Shown: piece by piece, positions 20,942-29,691 of the stretch
Position numbering within the stretch: position 1 is the first letter of the stretch
How the letters are laid out: each line of letters begins with the position of its first letter
Program-made: the position numbers and the translations under genes
Notes under the pieces: generated by a model
Databases searched by the model: none
Told to the model about the DNA's origin: nothing
The model's input: the letters and a program-made list of their open reading frames with translations, nothing else
Assembly (NCBI RefSeq): GCF_042677005.1
Contig: NZ_JBHTIF010000002.1
Span: 124,001-188,000 of the forward strand
Origin: Lysobacter_I brunescens
GTDB lineage: Bacteria; Pseudomonadota; Gammaproteobacteria; Xanthomonadales; Xanthomonadaceae
Direction: 5' to 3'
Length of the DNA: 64,000 nucleotides

Positions 20942-22020
20942 TGGAGATGTTGCTCGACGGGTTCCGCGACTGGCTGCTGGCCTACGGCACCGCAGGCGCG
21001 CTGGCCTGGATCATCCTGAAGATCCTCGCGATCGCCGTGCCGGTGATCACCAGCGTCGCCTTCTACGTCGTGTGGGAGCGCAAGCTGATCGGCTGGATGC
21101 ATGTGCGCCACGGGCCGATGTACGTCGGCTGGGGCATCCTCCAGGCCTTCGCGGACGTGTTCAAGCTGCTGTTCAAGGAAGTGCTGCAGCCGGCCAACGC
21201 CAACAAGCCGCTGTTCATCCTCGCGCCGCTGATCGCGCTCGTTCCGGCCTTCGCTGCGTGGGCGGTGGTGCCGTTCGATGCGAAGCTCGTGCTCTCGAAC
21301 GCCAATGCCGGCCTGCTCTACCTGCTGGCGATGACCTCGCTTGGCGTGTACGGAGTGATCCTCGCCGGCTGGGCCTCGAATTCGAAGTACGCCTTCCTCG
21401 GCGCGATGCGTTCCGCCGCGCAGGTGGTGTCCTACGAAATCGCGATGGGCTTCGCCCTGGTCGGCGTGCTGATGGCCGCCGGCAGCCTCAACCTCACCGA
21501 CATCGTCGTCGCGCAGTCCGGCAACGCCGGGTTCTTCGAGTGGTTCTGGCTGCCGCTGCTCCCGCTGTTCGGCGTCTACTTCATCTCCGGCGTGGCCGAG
21601 ACCAACCGCGCGCCGTTCGACGTGGTCGAAGGCGAATCTGAAATCGTCGCCGGCCACATGGTCGAATACTCCGGCTCGCAGTTCTCGCTGTTCTTCCTCG
21701 CCGAGTACGCGAACATGATCCTGGTCAGTTTCCTGACCGCGATCTTCTTCCTCGGCGGTTGGCTCAGCCCGCTGCAGGGCTGGATCACCGCCGACGTCTC
21801 GCCGTGGGTCGACTGGATCTGGAAGGGCGGCTGGCCGTGGCTGCTGCTGAAGGTGTTCGTCTTCGCCAGCCTCTTCATCTGGTTCCGCGCCTCGTTCCCG
21901 CGCTATCGCTACGACCAGATCATGCGCCTCGGCTGGAAGGTGTTCATTCCGCTGACGATCGCCTGGATCGCCGTCACGTCGCTGCTGGTGTTCTACAAAG
22001 TCTTCGAGGCAGGCCAGTGA
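20941..22020 (+). CDS. nuoH: NADH-quinone oxidoreductase subunit H
   Basis: NuoH is the membrane subunit that closes the quinone chamber. The 359-residue protein has about eight membrane helices and the conserved loops WERKLIGWMHVRHGP and AETNRAPFDVVEGESE, whose acidic residues lie along the proton path. Its ATG shares a base with the nuoG stop (TGATG), and its stop shares a base with nuoI. Confidence 0.97.
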   Translation: MEMLLDGFRDWLLAYGTAGALAWIILKILAIAVPVITSVAFYVVWERKLIGWMHVRHGPMYVGWGILQAFADVFKLLFKEVLQPANANKPLFILAPLIALVPAFAAWAVVPFDAKLVLSNANAGLLYLLAMTSLGVYGVILAGWASNSKYAFLGAMRSAAQVVSYEIAMGFALVGVLMAAGSLNLTDIVVAQSGNAGFFEWFWLPLLPLFGVYFISGVAETNRAPFDVVEGESEIVAGHMVEYSGSQFSLFFLAEYANMILVSFLTAIFFLGGWLSPLQGWITADVSPWVDWIWKGGWPWLLLKVFVFASLFIWFRASFPRYRYDQIMRLGWKVFIPLTIAWIAVTSLLVFYKVFEAGQ

Positions 22021-22508
22021 TGTCCCGAGTCGTTTCCTACTTCAAGAGCCTGCTGCTGCTGGAGCTGTTCCAGGGCATGGCGCTGACGTTCAAGTATCTG
22101 TTCCGTCCGAAGTACACGCTGATGTACCCGATGGAAAAGACGCCGCAGTCGCCGCGCTTCCGAGGCCTGCATGCGCTGCGCCGCTATCCGAACGGTGAAG
22201 AGCGCTGCATCGCCTGCAAGCTGTGCGAGGCCGTGTGCCCGGCGCTGGCGATCACCATCGATTCCGAGCAGCGCGCCGACGGCACCCGCCGTACCACGCG
22301 CTACGACATCGACCTGTTCAAGTGCATCTTCTGCGGCTTCTGCGAAGAGTCGTGTCCGGTCGATTCGATCGTGGAAACCCACATCCACGAATACCACTTC
22401 GAGCAGCGCGGCGAGAACATCGTGACCAAGCCCAAGCTGCTGGCGATCGGCGACCGCCTCGAGAAGGAAATCGCCGAACGTCGCGCCGCCGACGCCCCCT
22501 ACCGTTGA
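22020..22508 (+). CDS. nuoI: NADH-quinone oxidoreductase subunit I (N6a/N6b)
   Basis: NuoI is a ferredoxin-like subunit carrying two 4Fe-4S clusters. The 162-residue protein has CIACKLCEAVCPALAI and CIFCGFCEESCPVDSI, both C-x2-C-x2-C-x3-CP patterns, and an N-terminal amphipathic helix (YFKSLLLLELFQGMALTFKY) that anchors it at the membrane. It overlaps nuoH by one base. Confidence 0.97.
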   Translation: MSRVVSYFKSLLLLELFQGMALTFKYLFRPKYTLMYPMEKTPQSPRFRGLHALRRYPNGEERCIACKLCEAVCPALAITIDSEQRADGTRRTTRYDIDLFKCIFCGFCEESCPVDSIVETHIHEYHFEQRGENIVTKPKLLAIGDRLEKEIAERRAADAPYR

Positions 22509-22516
22509 GGACCGCC

Positions 22517-23155
22517 GTGGAATTCGCCACTCTCGCTTTCCTGGTCTTCGCCGCCATCGCCGTCGTCTCCGCCGGCGCGGTGATCACCGTCCGCAATCCG
22601 GTCCACGCCGCGCTGTGCTTGGTCCTGACCTTCTTCACCGTCGCCTGCACCTGGATCCTCGCCGGTGCCGAATTCCTCGGCGTCGCCCTGATCCTCGTCT
22701 ACGTGGGCGCGGTGATGGTGCTGTTCCTGTTCGTGGTGATGATGCTCGACATCGACACCACGGCCACGCGCGAAGGCTTCGTCCGCTACCTGCCGGTCGG
22801 ACTCGTCGTTGCCGTGGTCATGCTGGTCGAGATGCTGACGCTGATCGGCGCGAAGTCCGAGCTCGCCAATGCCTTCGGCGAGGATCCTGCCGCAGCGGCG
22901 GGCCTGTCGAACACCAAGTGGCTCGCCCAGGCGCTGTTCACCGAATACCTGCTGCCGTTCGAGTTCGCGGCCGTGATCCTGACCGTCGCGGTCATCGCGG
23001 CCGTGATGCTGACCCTGCGTCGCCGCACCGGCGTGAAGACGCAGAACCCTGGCGAACAGGCCCGCGTGCGCGCCCAGGATCGCATCCGCCTGGTCAGCAT
23101 GCCTGCCGAGAAGCCCGCCGGCGCCGGCGAAGCCACCGAGGAGGTGAAGTCGTGA
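22517..23155 (+). CDS. nuoJ: NADH-quinone oxidoreductase subunit J
   Basis: NuoJ is a five-helix membrane-arm subunit. The 212-residue protein has the conserved third-helix motif LIYVGAVMVLFLFVVMMLD-like segment (ILVYVGAVMVLFLFVVMML) containing the pi-bulge. I chose GTG 22517 as start: it gives the normal EFATLAFLVFAAIA N-terminus and follows a GAGG ribosome-binding site. The stop overlaps the nuoK ATG by one base. Confidence 0.94.
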   Translation: MEFATLAFLVFAAIAVVSAGAVITVRNPVHAALCLVLTFFTVACTWILAGAEFLGVALILVYVGAVMVLFLFVVMMLDIDTTATREGFVRYLPVGLVVAVVMLVEMLTLIGAKSELANAFGEDPAAAAGLSNTKWLAQALFTEYLLPFEFAAVILTVAVIAAVMLTLRRRTGVKTQNPGEQARVRAQDRIRLVSMPAEKPAGAGEATEEVKS

Positions 23156-23466
23156 TGGGTCCGCTTGCCCTCGGGCATTTCCTGGCGTTCGGCGCCGCGC
23201 TGTTCTGCATCAGCCTGGCCGGCATCTTCCTCAACCGGAAGAACGTCATCATCCTGCTGATGTCGATCGAGCTGATGCTGCTCAGCGTCAACATCAACTT
23301 CGTCGCCTTCTCGCGCCATCTCGGCGATGCCGGCGGCCAGATCTTCGTGTTCTTCATCCTGACCGTGGCTGCGGCCGAGGCCGCCATCGGCCTGGCCATC
23401 CTGGTCACGCTGTTCCGCAACCGGCGCACGATCAACGTCGCCGAAATCGACACACTCAAGGGCTGA
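23155..23466 (+). CDS. nuoK: NADH-quinone oxidoreductase subunit K
   Basis: NuoK is a three-helix subunit homologous to MrpC. The 103-residue protein carries the two conserved membrane glutamates (SIELMLLSVNINF and AAAEAAIGLAILV) needed for proton translocation. ATG 23155 overlaps the nuoJ stop; GTG 23152 in frame is possible but would add only one residue. Confidence 0.96.
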   Translation: MGPLALGHFLAFGAALFCISLAGIFLNRKNVIILLMSIELMLLSVNINFVAFSRHLGDAGGQIFVFFILTVAAAEAAIGLAILVTLFRNRRTINVAEIDTLKG

Positions 23467-23477
23467 CGGGCATCGGC

Positions 23478-25631
23478 ATGGAACATTCTGCTGTGGAAGT
23501 CGCACTTTCCAAGTCCGTCCTGGTCGCGGTCGTGCTTGCGCCGCTGTTCGGCGCGATCCTCGCCGGCCTGTTCGGCCGCCGCATCGGTCGTGCCGGCGCG
23601 CATACCGCCACCATCCTCGGCGTGGCGATCAGCTGCGCGCTGTCCGTGTACACGCTGTGGCAGCTGGTCGGGCAGGGTGCCGCGCCGTTCAACGAAAACC
23701 TCTACACCTTCTTCCAGGTCGGCGGCTACGAGGCCCACGTCGGCTTCATGGTCGACAAGCTGACCGCGATGATGATGGTGGTCGTCACCTTCGTGTCGCT
23801 GCTGGTGCACATCTACACCATCGGCTACATGCACGAGGACCCGGGCTACCAGCGGTTCTTCAGCTACATCAGCCTCTTCACCTTCTCGATGCTGATGCTG
23901 GTGATGAGCAACAACTTCCTGCAGCTGTTCTTCGGCTGGGAAGCGGTGGGCCTGGTGTCCTACCTGCTGATCGGCTTCTGGTTCAAGCGCCCGAGCGCGA
24001 TCTTCGCCAACCTCAAGGCTTTCCTGGTCAACCGCGTCGGCGACTTCGGCTTCCTGCTCGGCATCGCCGGCGTGCTGATGTACTTCGACACCCTGGACTA
24101 CGCCACGGTGTTCGCCAACGCCTCCAGCACCCTGCCGGGCGTGGGCATCGAGATCTTCGCCGGCCGCGAGTGGGATGTCGCCACCGTGATCTGCATCTGC
24201 CTGTTCATCGGTGCGATGGGCAAGTCCGCGCAGGTGCCGCTGCACGTCTGGCTGCCGGACTCGATGGAAGGCCCGACGCCGATCTCGGCGCTGATCCACG
24301 CCGCGACGATGGTGACCGCCGGCATCTTCATGGTCGCGCGCATGTCCCCGCTGTTCGAGCTGTCGGAGACCGCGCTGCAGTTCGTGCTGTTCATCGGTGC
24401 GACCACGGCCTTCTTCACCGGCCTGATCGGCATCGTCCAGAACGACATCAAGCGCGTCGTCGCCTATTCGACGCTGTCGCAGCTCGGCTACATGACCGTC
24501 GCGCTGGGCGTGTCGGCTTACTCGGCCGCCGTCTACCACCTGATGACCCACGCCTTCTTCAAGGCGCTGCTGTTCCTCGCCGCCGGCTCGGTCATCATCG
24601 GCATGCATCACGAGCAGGACATGCGCAAGATGGGCGGCCTGCGCAAGTACATGCCGATCACCTTCTGGACCAGCCTGATCGGCACGCTGGCCCTGGTCGG
24701 CACGCCGTTCCTCAGCGGCTTCTACTCGAAGGACACCATCATCGAGGCCGCCAAGTTCAACGCGGAAGGTGGCGGCTGGGTCGCGACCTACGGCTACTGG
24801 GCGGTGCTGCTCGGCGCCTTCGTGACCTCGTTCTACAGCTTCCGCCTGCTGTACCTCACGTTCTTCGGCGAGGAGCGCTTCCGCCACGCTGATGCGCATG
24901 GCCATGACGCGCACGGACACGATGCGCATGACGATCATGCGCATCACGACGCACATGGTCACGACGTGCACGACGATCATGCGCACGACGACCACGGTCA
25001 CGGCCATGGCCCGCACGTGCCGCACGAGTCGCCCTGGGTAGTGACCCTGCCGCTGATCCTGCTGGCGATCCCGTCGATCTTCGTCGGCCTGTTCACCGTC
25101 GGCCCGATGCTGTTCGGCACCGACATGTCCGGCCACCACGCGCAGCTGCCGTTCTTCCTCGGTGCCATCGAGGTGTCCGCCGCCAACGACGTGATGGCGA
25201 CGATCAAGGCCGAGTTGTGGCACGGCTGGGTGAAGTTCGCCCTGCACGGTTTCATGGCGCCGGCGTTCTGGCTGGCCTTCGGCGGCTTCGCGCTGGCGAC
25301 GCTGATGTACCTGTTCAAGCCGGAACTGCCCGCGAAGTTCGCCGCGTTCCCGCCGTTCAAGCTGGCCGCGCGCATCCTCAACAACAAGTACGGCATGGAC
25401 GACCTGTGGATCGGCGGCTTCGCCGGTGGCGGCGTGCTCGCCGGCAAGGTCGCGCGCAAGCATGACGAGGTCGTGATCGATGGCGTCATCGTCAACGGCA
25501 GCGCGCGCATCGTCGACCTGTTCGCGGGCCTGCTGCGCAAGACCCAGTCCGGCTATCTCTACCACTACGCCTTCGCGATGATCCTCGGCCTGATCGCCTT
25601 CCTGGCCGTCCTGATCAAGTTCTGGCGCTAA
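23478..25631 (+). CDS. nuoL: NADH-quinone oxidoreductase subunit L, with His-rich insert
   Basis: NuoL is the distal antiporter-like proton-pumping subunit with the long lateral helix. The 717-residue protein is longer than the usual 610-660. It shows the antiporter core (FFGWEAVGLVSYLLIGFW with the key Glu, VPLHVWLPDSMEGPTPISAL, HAFFKALLFLAAG with the key Lys). Between helices at residues about 470-518 there is a low-complexity block of His, Asp, Ala and Gly with 19 histidines in about 50 residues, absent from E. coli NuoL. The rest of the C-terminal lateral helix region is intact. Confidence 0.97.
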   Translation: MEHSAVEVALSKSVLVAVVLAPLFGAILAGLFGRRIGRAGAHTATILGVAISCALSVYTLWQLVGQGAAPFNENLYTFFQVGGYEAHVGFMVDKLTAMMMVVVTFVSLLVHIYTIGYMHEDPGYQRFFSYISLFTFSMLMLVMSNNFLQLFFGWEAVGLVSYLLIGFWFKRPSAIFANLKAFLVNRVGDFGFLLGIAGVLMYFDTLDYATVFANASSTLPGVGIEIFAGREWDVATVICICLFIGAMGKSAQVPLHVWLPDSMEGPTPISALIHAATMVTAGIFMVARMSPLFELSETALQFVLFIGATTAFFTGLIGIVQNDIKRVVAYSTLSQLGYMTVALGVSAYSAAVYHLMTHAFFKALLFLAAGSVIIGMHHEQDMRKMGGLRKYMPITFWTSLIGTLALVGTPFLSGFYSKDTIIEAAKFNAEGGGWVATYGYWAVLLGAFVTSFYSFRLLYLTFFGEERFRHADAHGHDAHGHDAHDDHAHHDAHGHDVHDDHAHDDHGHGHGPHVPHESPWVVTLPLILLAIPSIFVGLFTVGPMLFGTDMSGHHAQLPFFLGAIEVSAANDVMATIKAELWHGWVKFALHGFMAPAFWLAFGGFALATLMYLFKPELPAKFAAFPPFKLAARILNNKYGMDDLWIGGFAGGGVLAGKVARKHDEVVIDGVIVNGSARIVDLFAGLLRKTQSGYLYHYAFAMILGLIAFLAVLIKFWR

Positions 25632-25661
25632 CGACACGCAACCGACGGATACCGAATCGCG

Positions 25662-27173
25662 ATGCAACACTGGCCTCTTCTCAGCATCCTGGTCTGGCTG
25701 CCCATCGTCGGCGGCGCCTTGGCGCTCGCGCTCGGCAACCAGCGTGCGCAGACCGCGCGCTGGCTGGCGCTGACGGTCGCGCTGGCGACCTTCGCGCTCA
25801 GCATCCCGCTGCTCACCGGTTTCGACTACGCGACCTCGGCGCTGCAGTTCGTCGAACACCGCGAGTGGATCCCCGCCTACGACATCCAGTACCACCTCGG
25901 CGCCGACGGCATCTCGGTCGCGCTGATCGTGCTCACCACCTTCACCACGGTGCTGGTGTTGCTGGGCGCCTGGGGTTCGATCGACAAGCGCGTGAACCAG
26001 TACGTCGCCGCCTTCCTGTTCCTCGAAGGCCTGATGGTCGGCGTGTTCGCCGCCGTCGACGCGATGCTGTTCTACGTGTTCTTCGAGGGCATGCTCATCC
26101 CGATGTTCATCATCATCGGCGTATGGGGCGGCCCGCGTCGCGTGTACGCGTCGGTGAAGTTCTTCCTGTACACCTTCCTCGGCTCGGTGTTCATGCTGGT
26201 CGGGTTGATCTACCTGTACCTCAAGACCGGCAGCTGGCAGCTGCCCGACTGGTACGCGGCCAGTCTGAACGCGCAGGAGCAGATGTGGCTGTTCTTCGCC
26301 TTCCTTATCGCATTCGCGGTCAAGGTGCCGATGTTCCCGGTGCACACCTGGCTGCCCGACGCCCACGTCGAGGCGCCCACCGGTGGCTCCGTGGTGCTGG
26401 CGGCGATCATGCTGAAGATCGGTGGCTACGGTTTCCTGCGCTTCAACCTGCCGGTCGTGCCTGACGCGAGTCATGAATACGCCTGGCTGGTCATTGCGCT
26501 GAGCCTGATCGCCGTGGTCTATGTCGGTCTGGTCGCGCTGGTCCAGGAAGACATGAAAAAGCTGATCGCGTATTCGTCGATCTCGCACATGGGCTTCGTC
26601 ACCCTGGGCACGTTCATCGCCTTCATGCTGATCCGCGACCAGGGCAACACCGATGCGGCCCGCCTCGGTCTGCAGGGCGCGATGGTGCAGATGGTCTCGC
26701 ACGGCTTCATTTCCGGCGCGATGTTCTCCTGCGTCGGCGTGCTCTACGACCGCATGCACAGCCGCATGATCAAGGACTATGGCGGCGTCGCCAATGTGAT
26801 GCCGTGGTTCGCGGCGTTCTTCGTCCTGTTCGGCATGGCCAACTCCGGCCTGCCGGGCACGTCCGGCTTCGTCGGCGAGTTCATGGTCATCCTCGCCAGC
26901 TTCCAGGCGCACCCGCTGCTGGCCTTCACCGCCGCCATCACCCTGATCGTCGGCGCTGCGTACACCCTGTGGCTGGTCAAGCGCATCGTGTTCGGCGACA
27001 TCGGCAATGCCCATGTCGCCGAGCTCGAGGACATCAATCCGCGCGAGTGGCTCGTCCTGTCCGCGTTCGCGGCCGGCGTGCTCTATTTCGGCATCAACCC
27101 GAAGCCGCTCACCGACCTGATGGAACCCTCCATCGCCCAACTCGCCAGCCAGCTGGCGATCAGCAAGCTCTGA
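25662..27173 (+). CDS. nuoM: NADH-quinone oxidoreductase subunit M
   Basis: NuoM is the middle antiporter-like proton-pumping subunit. The 503-residue protein has about 14 helices, the key Glu in FFEGMLIPMFIIIGVWGG, VPMFPVHTWLPDAHVEAPTGGSV-type loop (VHTWLPDAHVEAPT), and the lysine-bearing MKKLIAYSSISHMGFVTLG. It lies 30 bases after nuoL, the largest gap inside the operon after nuoAB. Confidence 0.97.
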   Translation: MQHWPLLSILVWLPIVGGALALALGNQRAQTARWLALTVALATFALSIPLLTGFDYATSALQFVEHREWIPAYDIQYHLGADGISVALIVLTTFTTVLVLLGAWGSIDKRVNQYVAAFLFLEGLMVGVFAAVDAMLFYVFFEGMLIPMFIIIGVWGGPRRVYASVKFFLYTFLGSVFMLVGLIYLYLKTGSWQLPDWYAASLNAQEQMWLFFAFLIAFAVKVPMFPVHTWLPDAHVEAPTGGSVVLAAIMLKIGGYGFLRFNLPVVPDASHEYAWLVIALSLIAVVYVGLVALVQEDMKKLIAYSSISHMGFVTLGTFIAFMLIRDQGNTDAARLGLQGAMVQMVSHGFISGAMFSCVGVLYDRMHSRMIKDYGGVANVMPWFAAFFVLFGMANSGLPGTSGFVGEFMVILASFQAHPLLAFTAAITLIVGAAYTLWLVKRIVFGDIGNAHVAELEDINPREWLVLSAFAAGVLYFGINPKPLTDLMEPSIAQLASQLAISKL

Positions 27174-27182
27174 GGCCGCGAC

Positions 27183-28628
27183 ATGCTCGATACCAACGTC
27201 ACCGCTGCCGACCTGTTGCCGCTGCTGCCCGAGCTGGTGGTGGTCGGTGCCGCCTTCGCGCTGCTGATGCTCGACCTGTTCATCTCCGAGCGCCAGCGTG
27301 TCGTCGTGCACGCGCTCGCCGTCGCCACTCTGATCGGTGTCGCCGGCATGCTCGTCTTCGATGTGGGCGGGCAGGGCACCGTGATGAACGGCATGTTCGT
27401 CCGCGACACCATGGCCGACGTGCTGAAGATGGTCGTGTGCGTGGTCAGCGCGCTCGCCCTGGTCTACAGCTGGCCGTTCCTGCGCGAACGCGGCCTGTAC
27501 AAGGGCGAAGTCTCGGTGCTGATGCTGTTCGCGGTCGCCGGCATGATGCTGCTGATCTCGGCGGGCAACCTGCTGGTGGTCTATCTCGGCCTGGAAATGC
27601 TGGCGCTGTGCTCCTACGCGCTGGTGGCGGTCGACCGCGACAATCCGACGTCGTCCGAAGCCGCGATGAAGTACTTCGTGCTGGGCTCGCTGGCGTCCGG
27701 CCTCCTGCTGTACGGGATGTCGCTGGTCTACGGCGCCACCGGCAGCCTGGATCTGGCCGCGATCAACGGCGCTGCCGGATCGACTTCGCTGCTGCTGACC
27801 GGCATGGTCTTCATCGTCGCAGGCATCGCGTTCAAGTTCGGCGCCGCGCCGTTCCACATGTGGCTGCCGGACGTGTACCACGGTGCGCCGACGCCGATCA
27901 CCCTGTTCATCGGCGCCGCGCCCAAGCTCGCCGCTTTCGCCATGGCTTTCCGCCTGCTCGAAGCCGGCCTCGGCCCGCTCGATGAGCAGTGGCGCATGCT
28001 GGTGTCGGGCCTCGCCGCGCTGTCTCTGGTGCTCGGCAATCTCATCGCGCTGGCGCAGACCAATCTCAAGCGCATGCTGGCCTATTCGACGGTCTCGCAT
28101 GTCGGCTTCCTGCTGCTCGGCCTCGCCGGTGGCGGCGCGGTCGGCTATGCCGCCTCGATGTTCTATGCCATCAGCTACGCGATCATGTCCGCTGCGGCGT
28201 TCGGCGCGATCGTCGTGCTGTCGCGTCGCGGCTTCGAAGCCGACCGCATCGACGACTACAAGGGCCTGAACGCCCGCAGCCCGTGGACCGCCGGTCTCGT
28301 GCTCTGCGTGATGGCTTCCCTGGCCGGCGTGCCGCCGTTCCTCGGCTTCTGGGCCAAGCTGGCCGTGCTGCGCGCGGCCTGGGAAGGCGAGCTGGTCTGG
28401 CTCACCATCGTCGGCATCGTGTTCGCGGTGATCGGCGCGTTCTACTACCTGCGCGTGATCCGTGCGATGTATTTCGATGAGCCCGAGTCGAGCGACGGCC
28501 GCGAGCCCATGGCGCAGCGCGACGACGCGACTCTGCGCCTGGTGTTCGCGGTGAACGCCCTGGCCCTGCTGGTGCTGGGTCTGGCCTGGAACCCGATCAT
28601 GGCGTGGTGCCAGGACGCGTTCGCCTGA
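27183..28628 (+). CDS. nuoN: NADH-quinone oxidoreductase subunit N
   Basis: NuoN is the proximal antiporter-like proton-pumping subunit and the last gene of the operon. The 481-residue protein has about 14 helices, YLGLEMLALCSYALVA with the conserved Glu, FHMWLPDVYHGAPTPIT and LKRMLAYSTVSHVGFLLLG. It starts 9 bases after nuoM. A long hairpin follows its stop. Confidence 0.97.
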   Translation: MLDTNVTAADLLPLLPELVVVGAAFALLMLDLFISERQRVVVHALAVATLIGVAGMLVFDVGGQGTVMNGMFVRDTMADVLKMVVCVVSALALVYSWPFLRERGLYKGEVSVLMLFAVAGMMLLISAGNLLVVYLGLEMLALCSYALVAVDRDNPTSSEAAMKYFVLGSLASGLLLYGMSLVYGATGSLDLAAINGAAGSTSLLLTGMVFIVAGIAFKFGAAPFHMWLPDVYHGAPTPITLFIGAAPKLAAFAMAFRLLEAGLGPLDEQWRMLVSGLAALSLVLGNLIALAQTNLKRMLAYSTVSHVGFLLLGLAGGGAVGYAASMFYAISYAIMSAAAFGAIVVLSRRGFEADRIDDYKGLNARSPWTAGLVLCVMASLAGVPPFLGFWAKLAVLRAAWEGELVWLTIVGIVFAVIGAFYYLRVIRAMYFDEPESSDGREPMAQRDDATLRLVFAVNALALLVLGLAWNPIMAWCQDAFA

Positions 28629-28641
28629 TGCATTGTTTGGA

Positions 28642-28672
28642 AATGAGGCTGATTTGCGGAAATCGCCTCATT
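28642..28672 (+). terminator. Hairpin at end of the nuo operon
   Basis: AATGAGGC (28642-28649) pairs with GCCTCATT (28665-28672) and, inside it, GATTT pairs with AAATC around a GCGG loop, giving 13 base pairs with one bulged T. No T run follows, so it may protect the 3' end instead of terminating. Confidence 0.55.
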
Positions 28673-28677
28673 CGCTC

Positions 28678-28706
28678 TTGCAAGTTTCGACGCATGTCGT
28701 CATAAT
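28678..28706 (+). promoter_or_regulatory. Promoter of tRNA-fMet
   Basis: TTGCAA (28678-28683), 17-base spacer, CATAAT (28701-28706), ending 11 bases before the tRNA. Both boxes are close to sigma70 consensus and the spacing is optimal. Confidence 0.75.
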
Positions 28707-28717
28707 TCCGCTTCTGC

Positions 28718-28794
28718 TGCGGGGTGGAGCAGTCTGGCAGCTCGTCGGGCTCATAACCCGAAGGTCGCAGGTTCAAATCCTGCCCCCGCTACCA
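28718..28794 (+). tRNA. metY: Initiator tRNA-Met (fMet, CAT)
   Basis: A 77-base tRNA with encoded CCA. The anticodon stem TCGGG/CCCGA with loop CTCATAA shows the three consecutive G:C pairs of initiator tRNAs and anticodon CAT. Positions 1 and 72 do not pair, as expected for an initiator, but here they are T and T instead of the usual C and A. Location upstream of rimP-nusA matches metY of E. coli. Confidence 0.93.
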
Positions 28795-28865
28795 CGTTCA
28801 TCCTGATCCGCGCACAAGGTCCGAAGGCAACTTCGAAACCTTGCGGATCAAGGAAACGGGGCTTT

Positions 28866-28891
28866 GTCGAAGCGATTGCTTCCGCTTCGAC
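28866..28891 (+). other. Leader hairpin upstream of rimP
   Basis: GTCGAAGCG (28866-28874), 8-base loop, CGCTTCGAC (28883-28891), a perfect 9-bp stem. It lies 24 bases before the intrinsic terminator in the same leader. Confidence 0.5.
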
Positions 28892-28914
28892 GCCGACATC
28901 CAGCGGTATCGGAC

Positions 28915-28938
28915 AAGGGGCCCCTGCGGCCCCTTTTT
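28915..28938 (+). terminator. Intrinsic terminator between tRNA-fMet and rimP
   Basis: AAGGGGCC (28915-28922), 5-base loop, GGCCCCTT (28928-28935) with five T's to 28938. It probably ends the tRNA transcript, with some read-through possible into rimP-nusA. Confidence 0.8.
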
Positions 28939-29037
28939 CGTTGCCGTTTTTCGTGGCCGCAGTCCGCTTGCAGTATTTGCAGCACGCCAATCGTTTCACC
29001 CTTCGCAGTCTCCGTCGTCGCTCACCGCGGGAAGTTC

Positions 29038-29625
29038 ATGGCCGACAAAGCCACCGACATTGCCAACCTGCTGTCGCCCACCATCCAGTCGCTCGGCCTC
29101 GAGCTGCTGGGCGTGGAATACCTGCCATCGCCCGGTGGCGCCGTGCTGCGCCTCTACATCGATATTCCGGTCGACTCCCAGAGTGAGGTCGTCGAAGGCG
29201 GCGCGCCGCGCATGGTCGGCATCGAGGACTGCGAAACGGTGAGCCGCGAAGTCTCCGCCCAGCTCGACGTCGAAGACCCGATCAGCGGCCACTACACGCT
29301 CGAAGTGTCCTCGCCTGGCGTCGATCGCCCCCTGTTCACCGCCGCGCAGTTCGTGCGCTTCCTCGGCGAAGAAGCCAAGGTCGTGCTGCAGCTGCCGCTG
29401 GACGGGCGTCGCCGCTTCCAGGGTCGCATCACGGCAGTGGAGGGCGACCGCATCGATTTCGAGATCGATGCCAAGCCCGAGCCGCAGCGTGTCTCGGTCG
29501 ATATCGGCAACATCGAGAAGGCGCGCCTGGTCCCCGACTGGGTCGCGCTGGGCATGGCGCCCGTCAAACCCGGAAAGAAGCCCGCTGGCGGTGGCCGCAA
29601 GGCCAAGGCGCCGGACGGCAAATGA
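29038..29625 (+). CDS. rimP: Ribosome maturation factor RimP
   Basis: RimP is needed for 30S subunit maturation. The 195-residue protein has the N-terminal alpha/beta domain (LGLELLGVEYLPSPGGAVLRL, then the conserved IEDCETVSREV) and the C-terminal SH3-like domain (LEVSSPGVDRPL, GRITAVEGDRIDFEID). An insertion of about ten residues (SEVVEGGAPRM) precedes GIEDC, and a basic Gly/Lys tail ends the protein. ATG 29038 follows GGGAAG. It leads the nusA operon. Confidence 0.95.
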   Translation: MADKATDIANLLSPTIQSLGLELLGVEYLPSPGGAVLRLYIDIPVDSQSEVVEGGAPRMVGIEDCETVSREVSAQLDVEDPISGHYTLEVSSPGVDRPLFTAAQFVRFLGEEAKVVLQLPLDGRRRFQGRITAVEGDRIDFEIDAKPEPQRVSVDIGNIEKARLVPDWVALGMAPVKPGKKPAGGGRKAKAPDGK

Positions 29626-29691
29626 CATCGGCCGGCGTCCGCGCCGGCCACACGCACACAAGAACTCAGAAAGTTTCAGAGGCGCAACACC

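Noticed and set aside
24880..25030. Possible CRISPR or VNTR because of repeated CATGACGCGCACGG-like words
   Set aside because: The repeats are irregular, lack spacers, keep the reading frame and encode the His-rich loop of NuoL.
23094..28100. Very long minus-strand open frame (about 1,670 codons) antisense to nuoKLMN
   Set aside because: Its product is a low-complexity mix of Glu, His, Gln, Asp and Arg with no domains, typical of the antisense frame of GC-rich genes. The plus strand holds clear nuoL, nuoM and nuoN.
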